Shown piece by piece: positions 55,538 through 64,000 of a stretch of DNA of 64,000 nt. Made by a program: the position numbers and the translations under genes. Positions within the stretch are counted from its first letter, which is position 1; every line of letters begins with the position of its first letter. This DNA is from Ideonella dechloratans (GTDB lineage: Bacteria > Pseudomonadota > Gammaproteobacteria > Burkholderiales > Burkholderiaceae_C): positions 1,364,001 through 1,428,000 of the forward strand of contig NZ_CP088081.1 in the NCBI RefSeq assembly GCF_021049305.1, written 5' to 3'. The notes under the pieces were generated by a model. It ran no database searches. It worked only from the letters and a program-made list of their open reading frames with translations, and was not told the origin of the DNA.

Positions 55538-56437
55538 TCAGGATTCGCCGGGGTTGGCGGCGTCCGGCACCGCGCGGTTGCGCAGCAGCGTGGCGGTGAG
55601 TCCGGCGGCGACGATGAGCACCATGCCTGCCAGGGCGACCACGGTGACAGCATCGCCGAAGATCATCACCCCGAACAGGAAGGACCAGGCGATGCCGAGG
55701 TATTGCAGGCTGGCATTGGACAGGGCCCGGCCGATGGCATAGGCCCGGGTCATCAGGATCTGTGCCGTGGTGGCCAGCACGCCGGTGGCCACCAGCAGGC
55801 CCAGGCCGGGCGGGGTGTGGGTGTGGAAGTCGCCAGTGAGGGCCAGGGCGGCGCCCGCCACCACGCTGCCCAGCGAGAAATAGAAGACCACGCGGTACTC
55901 CGGCTCGCCCACCCGCCCCAGGGCCGTCACCTGCAGATAGGCCATGGCCGACATCATCCCGGAGATGAGTCCGGCCAGCGCGCCGGGCCACTGCTCCCGG
56001 GTCAGGGTGGGCTGCAGCACCAGGGCCACGCCACCGAAGCCGGTCAGCACGGCCAGGACCAGCCGCAGATCGATCTGTTGCGAGGAGCCCACCAGCACCG
56101 CACCGCCGATCAGGAAGAGGGCCATCCAGATCGAAGACATGTAGTTCAGCGTGATGGCCGTGGCCAGCGGCAACTGGCCGATGGCGTAAAACCACAGCAC
56201 CAGCGCACACACCCCGGCGATGCTGCGCCCCAGGTGCATGCTGGGGTAGCGGGTCTTCAGGCTGCCACCGCGCCAGAAGACCAGGCCCGAGATGAACAGC
56301 GCGCCCACCAGGCCGCGGTAGAAGACGATTTCGCCCGAGCCGTAGCGGGCCGAAGCCAGCTTCACGCAGACCCCCATCAGGGCGAACAGGAAGGACGATC
56401 CCATCATCAGCAGGGACGCTTGCAACTGGGGCTTCAT
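55538..56437 (-). CDS. EamA/DMT-family transporter
   Basis: 299-residue membrane protein with ten predicted helices in two EamA repeats: SSFLFALMGVCVKLASARYG and FYRGLVGALFISGLVFWRGG in the first, GLISGMMSAMAYLQVTALGR, then GLLVATGVLATTAQILMTRA, in the second. Such proteins export amino acids or other metabolites. Start MKPQLQASLLMM lies 62 bp from the divergent purN start. Substrate unknown. Confidence 0.9.
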   Translation of the reverse strand: MKPQLQASLLMMGSSFLFALMGVCVKLASARYGSGEIVFYRGLVGALFISGLVFWRGGSLKTRYPSMHLGRSIAGVCALVLWFYAIGQLPLATAITLNYMSSIWMALFLIGGAVLVGSSQQIDLRLVLAVLTGFGGVALVLQPTLTREQWPGALAGLISGMMSAMAYLQVTALGRVGEPEYRVVFYFSLGSVVAGAALALTGDFHTHTPPGLGLLVATGVLATTAQILMTRAYAIGRALSNASLQYLGIAWSFLFGVMIFGDAVTVVALAGMVLIVAAGLTATLLRNRAVPDAANPGES

Positions 56438-56499
56438 GCGCGGGCGGGCAGGGCGGGGAAAGCGGCTGATTCTGGCAGAGCCTTACACTCTCGGCCCTC

Positions 56500-57126
56500 A
56501 TGAAGCGAATCGTCATCCTCCTGTCCGGCCGTGGCAGCAACATGCAGGCCATCGTCGAGGCCTGTGCCGCCGAAGGCTGGCCCGCCGAGGTGGCGGCCGT
56601 GGTCAGCAACAAGGCCGATGCCGCCGGGCTGGCCTGGGCGGCGCAGCGGGGCATCGCGACGGCGGTGGTGGACCACCGCGGCCACCCGGACCGCGAGACC
56701 TATGACGCCGAGCTGGCGCGGGTGATCGATGGTTTTGCCCCGGATCTGCTGGTGCTGGCGGGCTTCATGCGCATCCTGAGCGCCGGCTTCGTGCGCCACT
56801 ACGAGGGACGCATGCTCAATGTGCACCCCTCGCTGCTGCCAGCCTTTCCGGGCCTGCATACCCACCGCCGGGCCATCGAGCAGGGTTGCAAGCTGGCCGG
56901 CGCCACCGTGCACTTCGTGACGGCTGAACTGGACCACGGCCCCATCGTGGCCCAGGCCGCCGTGCCGGTGCTGCCGGGCGACGACGAGGCCAGCCTGTCG
57001 GCCCGGGTCCTCGAACGCGAACATGTGATCTTTCCACTGGCCGTGCGCTGGTTCGTCGAGGACCGGCTGGTGCTGGCCGATGGACGTGTCAGCCACCGCG
57101 ACGGCCTGCCCCAGCATTTGTTCTGA
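56500..57126 (+). CDS. purN: Phosphoribosylglycinamide formyltransferase
   Basis: 208-residue enzyme transferring the formyl group of 10-formyl-THF to GAR, the third step of purine synthesis. Seen: KRIVILLSGRGSNMQAIVEA (phosphate site), LAGFMRILSAGFV, the catalytic Asn-His in NVHPSLLPAFPGLHTH, and HFVTAELDHGPIVAQAAV with the Asp. Full length. An RNA methyltransferase gene follows after 34 bp. Confidence 0.97.
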   Translation: MKRIVILLSGRGSNMQAIVEACAAEGWPAEVAAVVSNKADAAGLAWAAQRGIATAVVDHRGHPDRETYDAELARVIDGFAPDLLVLAGFMRILSAGFVRHYEGRMLNVHPSLLPAFPGLHTHRRAIEQGCKLAGATVHFVTAELDHGPIVAQAAVPVLPGDDEASLSARVLEREHVIFPLAVRWFVEDRLVLADGRVSHRDGLPQHLF

Positions 57127-57160
57127 GACGGTGGCGGGTCGGGCTGGGATAATCCGGCCC

Positions 57161-58419
57161 ATGCATCCGAATGCCCTGCTGGACCTGGCCACCGATCTGC
57201 TGCGCCAGGTGCTCAAACTCGACCAACCCGCCGACGCCGTCGTGTCGGCCTTCTTCCGCAAACACCGCACCCTGGGACCCCGCGAACGCCACAGTCTGGC
57301 CGAGACGGCCTACGCCGTGCTGCGCCGGCGCCTGCTGTGGGCCCACCTGGCCCAGAGCGGCTCCGGTGCCCTGGAGCGTCGCCTGGCCATCCTGGCCTGG
57401 CAGGGTAGCGACACCTTCATCCGCGGCGCCCTGGGGCCCAACGAGGTGGCCTGGCTGACCCAGGTGCGCGAGCTGGACACCGCCACCTTGCCGGAGAAGG
57501 TGCGCATCAACCTGCCCGACTGGCTGGCCAATGCGCTCAAGACCGAACTGGGCGAGGAGTTTCCGGCCTTCGTGGCCGCGATGGAGGCATCCGCGCCGCT
57601 GGACCTGCGGGTCAACACCCTGAAGGCCAAGCGCGAGACCGTGCTGGCCGCGCTGAAGGAGGCGGGCATCGAGGCCGAGCCCACGCCCTATTCCCCCTTG
57701 GGGCTGCGGGTGCAGGGCAAGCCGGCCCTGCAGAAGCTGCCGCTGTTCGTCCAGGGCGAGGTGGAGGTCCAGGACGAGGGCAGCCAACTGCTGGCCCTGA
57801 TGCTGGGCGCCAAGCGCGGCGAGATGGTGGTGGACTTCTGCGCCGGTGCCGGTGGCAAGACCCTGGCCCTGGGTGCGGCCATGCGCAACACCGGTCGCCT
57901 CTATGCCTTCGATGTGTCCGGCCACCGTCTGGAAGGGCTCAAGCCGCGGCTGGCCCGCAGCGGCCTGTCCAACGTCTACCCGGCGCAGATCGCCCATGAG
58001 CGTGACGAGCGCATCAAGCGCCTGGCCGGCAAGATCGATCGCGTGCTGGTGGACGCGCCCTGTTCCGGCTTGGGCACGCTGCGGCGCAACCCCGATCTGA
58101 AGTGGCGTCAGTCGCCCAAGGCCATCGAGGAACTGACCGTCAAGCAGGCAGCCATCCTCGACAGCGCCGCGCGCCTGGTCAAGCCGGGGGGCGGCTGGTC
58201 TATGCCACCTGCAGCCTGCTCTCGCGCGAGAACGAGGACATTGCCAAGGCCTTCTCCGCCGCCCATCCGGACTTCGAGCCCCTGTCCGCGGCCGAGTTGC
58301 TGGCGGCGGCCCAGGTCGAGCAGCCAGAGACCCTGGTGCGCGAAGGCATGTTGCGTCTGTGGCCGCACCGCCATGCCACCGACGGCTTCTTTGCCGCGGC
58401 CTGGCAGCGCAAGGCTTGA
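57161..58419 (+). pseudogene. RsmB-family rRNA (cytosine-C5) methyltransferase, frameshifted at a G6 tract
   Basis: SAM-dependent m5C RNA methyltransferase of the RsmB/NOP2 group. From the ATG at 57161 the frame is good through a NusB-like N-terminal part, DFCAGAGGKTLALGAAM (SAM motif I) and DAPCSGLGTLRRNPDLKWR (motif IV with Cys). At the six-G run 58186-58191 it moves out of phase: the catalytic RLVYATCSLLSRENEDIAK and the end at 58419 are in the next frame. One extra G restores KPGGRLVYATCS and a protein of about 419 residues. As written, the product would lack the second catalytic Cys. Assembly undercall and real mutation are both possible. Confidence 0.88.
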
Positions 58420-58608
58420 AGCCGGGTGGGGTACCCCCATATTCCGCATTGAACGTGATTCCGACTGTTTTGGTCTGCAATCCACGTTCTCCTGCCTTCA
58501 ACGCGAGCGAAACGGGCGTTTCTCCACCCCAGTTCGGAGTGGCGGACGGCAGGCTGTCCTCTACAATAGGGAGTTAGCCAGCACTCCGCGGGCGAATCAA
58601 GGTAGGCA

Positions 58609-59829
58609 ATGGATCAACTGAACACGGTGTTTTCTGCAGTCCTGGACTGGGCAGCGAACGGCCTCACGCACGCCACTTGGTGGCAGGTCGTGCTTTACGC
58701 GGCGGTGGTGACCCACATCACGATCGCGGGCGTCACCATCTTCCTGCACCGTTCGCAGGCACACCGTGCACTCGAGTTGGGTCCCATCCCCTCGCATTTC
58801 TTCCGCTTCTGGCTGTGGATGACCACCGGCATGGTGACCAAGGAATGGGTCGCCATCCACCGCAAGCACCACGCCAAGTGCGAGACCGAGGAAGACCCGC
58901 ACAGCCCGATCACCCGTGGCCTCGGCACCGTGATGAGCCGGGGTGCGGAGCTCTACCGTGCCGAAGCCAAGGTGGATGAGACGCTGAGCAAGTACGGTCA
59001 CGGCACGCCCGACGACTGGATGGAGCGCAACGTCTACTCCAAGCACAGCGCCAAGGGCATCCTGCTGATGTTCCTGATCAACATCGCGTTGTTCGGCGCC
59101 ATCGGCATCACCATCTGGGCCATCCAGATGGCCTGGATCCCGTTCTGGGCGGCCGGTGTGGTCAATGGTCTGGGCCACTACTGGGGCTACCGCAACTTCG
59201 AGGCGGCCGATGCGTCGACCAACCTCTCGCCCTGGGGCATCATCATCGGTGGCGAGGAGCTGCACAACAATCACCACACCTACCCGACTTCGGCCAAGTT
59301 CTCGGTCAAGCCCTTCGAGTTCGACATCGGCTGGGGCTACATCCGCGCCATGGAGATGCTGGGCTGGGCCAAGGTGCGCAAGACCGCGCCCCAGCTGCAA
59401 CTGGGCCCGCTGAAGCCGGTGGCCGATGCCAAGACGCTGGAGGCGATCATCGCCAACCGCTACGAGGTGATGGCGAACTACGCCAAGGAACTGCGCCGCG
59501 CCTGTGCTGGTGAAGTGGCTCGGGTGAAGGCTCAAGGCAGCAACAACTCGGCCTGGAGCAATCTGCGCGTGGCCCAGCGCTGGCTGCACCGCGACGTGGA
59601 GAAGATCCCGACCGATCTGCTCCCGCAGGTAGAAAGCGCCGTGGCCACCTCGCCGGTGCTGCAGAAGCTGGTCTCCATGCGCGAGGAACTGCGCCAGCTC
59701 TGGACCCGCACCAATGTGTCGGCCGAGCAGTTGGTGGCCGACCTGCAGGACTGGTGCCACCGGGCCGAGAGCAGCGGCGTCGCCGCGCTGCGCGAGTTCT
59801 CGCTGCAACTGCGTTCCGCCCGCGCCTGA
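58609..59829 (+). CDS. Membrane fatty acid (acyl-CoA/acyl lipid) desaturase
   Basis: 406-residue di-iron desaturase. The three His boxes are present: HRSQAHRA, HRKHHAK and HNNHHTYP; hydrophobic pairs flank them (residues 25-45, 60-75, 145-185). The spacing fits delta-9 desaturases of the DesC/OLE1 group. Residues about 275-406 form a helical extension (ELRRACAGEVARVK and on) of unknown role that is absent from minimal desaturases. Likely introduces double bonds for membrane fluidity. Has its own terminator; 189 bp upstream is non-coding. Confidence 0.92.
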   Translation: MDQLNTVFSAVLDWAANGLTHATWWQVVLYAAVVTHITIAGVTIFLHRSQAHRALELGPIPSHFFRFWLWMTTGMVTKEWVAIHRKHHAKCETEEDPHSPITRGLGTVMSRGAELYRAEAKVDETLSKYGHGTPDDWMERNVYSKHSAKGILLMFLINIALFGAIGITIWAIQMAWIPFWAAGVVNGLGHYWGYRNFEAADASTNLSPWGIIIGGEELHNNHHTYPTSAKFSVKPFEFDIGWGYIRAMEMLGWAKVRKTAPQLQLGPLKPVADAKTLEAIIANRYEVMANYAKELRRACAGEVARVKAQGSNNSAWSNLRVAQRWLHRDVEKIPTDLLPQVESAVATSPVLQKLVSMREELRQLWTRTNVSAEQLVADLQDWCHRAESSGVAALREFSLQLRSARA

Positions 59830-59851
59830 TCGGGCAGCCTTCCTGATTCCC

Positions 59852-59877
59852 AAAGCCCGCCTTGTGCGGGCTTTTTT
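59852..59877 (+). terminator. Rho-independent terminator after the desaturase
   Basis: GCCCGC, loop CTTGT, GCGGGC, then six T, 25 bp after the stop codon. Confidence 0.9.
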
Positions 59878-59969
59878 CATGGCTGCTCAGGACAGGAGGA
59901 GGGCAGGGGCCGACCGAGGAGAACTCGCGATGGGAAAGGCCGGCGCGTGAGCCGCGGGGGGCAGGCAAC

Positions 59970-60002
59970 AAAAAACCCGCCGTGCGAGCAGGGCGGGTTT
60001 TT
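59970..60002. terminator. Bidirectional terminator after rpmG
   Basis: AAAAAACCCGCC, a 10-base loop and GGCGGGTTTTT. On the minus strand it ends rpmB-rpmG transcription; on the plus strand it would also stop read-through from the desaturase. Confidence 0.85.
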
Positions 60003-60020
60003 CGAGGGGAGGGGGCTGAA

Positions 60021-60191
60021 TTACTTCAGCTTCACTTCCTTGTACAGCACGTGCTTGCGTGCCTTGGGGTCGAACTTCATGAATTCCAGCTTTTCGGGCG
60101 TGGTCTTCTTGTTCTTGTTCGTGGTGTAGAAGTGGCCGGTGCCCGCGGTGGACTCCAGCTTGATCTTCTCGCGGCCGCCTTTGCTTGCCAT
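60021..60191 (-). CDS. rpmG: 50S ribosomal protein L33
   Basis: 56-residue protein beginning [20 protein letters not shown] and containing [20 protein letters not shown], ending YKEVKLK. This is the cysteine-free (zinc-independent) form of L33. It follows rpmB by 23 bp on the same strand, with a GGAGCGAC ribosome site. Confidence 0.97.
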   Translation of the reverse strand: MASKGGREKIKLESTAGTGHFYTTNKNKKTTPEKLEFMKFDPKARKHVLYKEVKLK

Positions 60192-60214
60192 GGTTGTCGC
60201 TCCTTAGTCTGTGA

Positions 60215-60448
60215 TTAGGCCTGGCCGCGGGCACGCAGATCGGCCAGAACGGCATCGATGCCCTTCTTGTCGATCAGACGCAGGGCGGCGTTGCTGATGC
60301 GCAGGCGCACCCAGCGGTTTTCGCTCTCGACCCAGAAACGACGGTATTGCAGGTTCGGCAGGAACCGGCGCTTGGTTTTGTTGTTGGCGTGGGAAACATT
60401 GTTCCCGACCATGGGCTTCTTGCCCGTGACTTCGCAGACGCGTGCCAT
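60215..60448 (-). CDS. rpmB: 50S ribosomal protein L28
   Basis: 77-residue L28: [20 protein letters not shown], then [20 protein letters not shown] and [18 protein letters not shown]. The single Cys in place of a Cys quartet indicates the zinc-free form. First gene of the rpmB-rpmG pair. The 225 bp between it and trxB contain no gene. Confidence 0.98.
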   Translation of the reverse strand: MARVCEVTGKKPMVGNNVSHANNKTKRRFLPNLQYRRFWVESENRWVRLRISNAALRLIDKKGIDAVLADLRARGQA

Positions 60449-60673
60449 GAGGACACTCCGATACTTGTCATACAGCGAGCACTTGACTGGTCCAGGACCC
60501 TGTCAGCCACTCGCCTCACCTCGCCAAAAGGGTGGCGGTAACCCGTTCTTGCCCGAAACTTCCCTGGCCGAAGCCGCCGCCAATCACGCACCGAAGTGCC
60601 TGACTCGCCGCAGCTCTCGGTGGTCTGCGCAAGAAAACCTGCGATTCTAGCGGATTTCCGCCAGGCAGGGAAA

Positions 60674-64000
<3,327 letters not shown>

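Noticed and set aside
54654..56654. 666-codon minus-strand frame joining the sulfurtransferase to upstream sequence
   Set aside because: Only the last 284 codons have rhodanese motifs; the rest is shadow of the EamA gene.

Overview
The window is GC-rich, densely coded bacterial chromosome. Gene content and order point to a betaproteobacterium of the Burkholderiales, plausibly the Rubrivivax/Leptothrix/Ideonella group: the block yebC-purD-hemF-nadD-rsfS-rlmH-maf-rng, tolB-pal-cpoB-tcdA, a liu operon with a TetR-type regulator, and a SoxCD-containing sulfur oxidation cluster. No phage, transposase, integrase or CRISPR array was seen.

Layout. 1-6.1 kb: a leucine/isovalerate (liu) catabolic operon on the minus strand (liuA, an acyl-CoA synthetase, liuB, liuC cut by the left edge), divergent from a TetR regulator; two identical-arm 15-bp palindromes lie in the divergent region. 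6.1-15.1 kb: an XRE-cupin regulator with two GNAT acetyltransferases, an OafA-like acyltransferase, glnS, a LytS/LytTR two-component pair whose response regulator carries an in-frame amber codon, a small membrane protein and a HerA-like ATPase. 15.2-23.5 kb: the housekeeping series yebC to rng, with an acyltransferase wedged between rlmH and maf. 23.5-30.7 kb: a CDF transporter, a P-type ATPase, then tolB-pal-cpoB-tcdA.

30.7-49.1 kb: tRNA-Lys(TTT) and tRNA-Lys(CTT), then the sulfur block: soxC-D-Y-Z-A-X-B, a GlcG/HbpS-like protein, a periplasmic DsrE protein, a YeeE/YedE transporter, SoxH-like metallohydrolase and a thioredoxin-like protein; a second YeeE/YedE gene divergent from an ArsR-type regulator; a TlpA-like protein; soxF and soxE; a porin and a Kef-type antiporter. 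A second, identical tRNA-Lys(CTT) closes the block. Together these encode a periplasmic route in which SoxXA loads thiosulfate on SoxYZ, SoxB releases sulfate, SoxCD oxidises the bound sulfane sulfur, SoxEF oxidises sulfide, and thioredoxin-like proteins, transporters and a persulfide-type repressor supply and control it.

49.1-64 kb: an OPT transporter, an ArsC-like protein, Ppx/GppA, a dienelactone hydrolase, UspA, a mercaptopyruvate-type sulfurtransferase, a DMT exporter, purN, an RsmB-family RNA methyltransferase, a fatty acid desaturase, rpmG/rpmB, trxB, a Crp/Fnr regulator and the start of ftsK.

Three genes are interrupted: soxF at a C9 tract, the RsmB-family gene at a G6 tract (each reads through if one base is added), and the LytTR response regulator at a TAG. 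The two homopolymer cases look like either assembly undercalls or genuine slippage, and need read-level checking. The most interesting non-coding signals are the paired TTGAGT-N3-ACTCAA operators, the 14-bp perfect inverted repeat over the soxE ribosome binding site, and the direct tRNA-Lys(CTT) copies that bracket the sulfur block.
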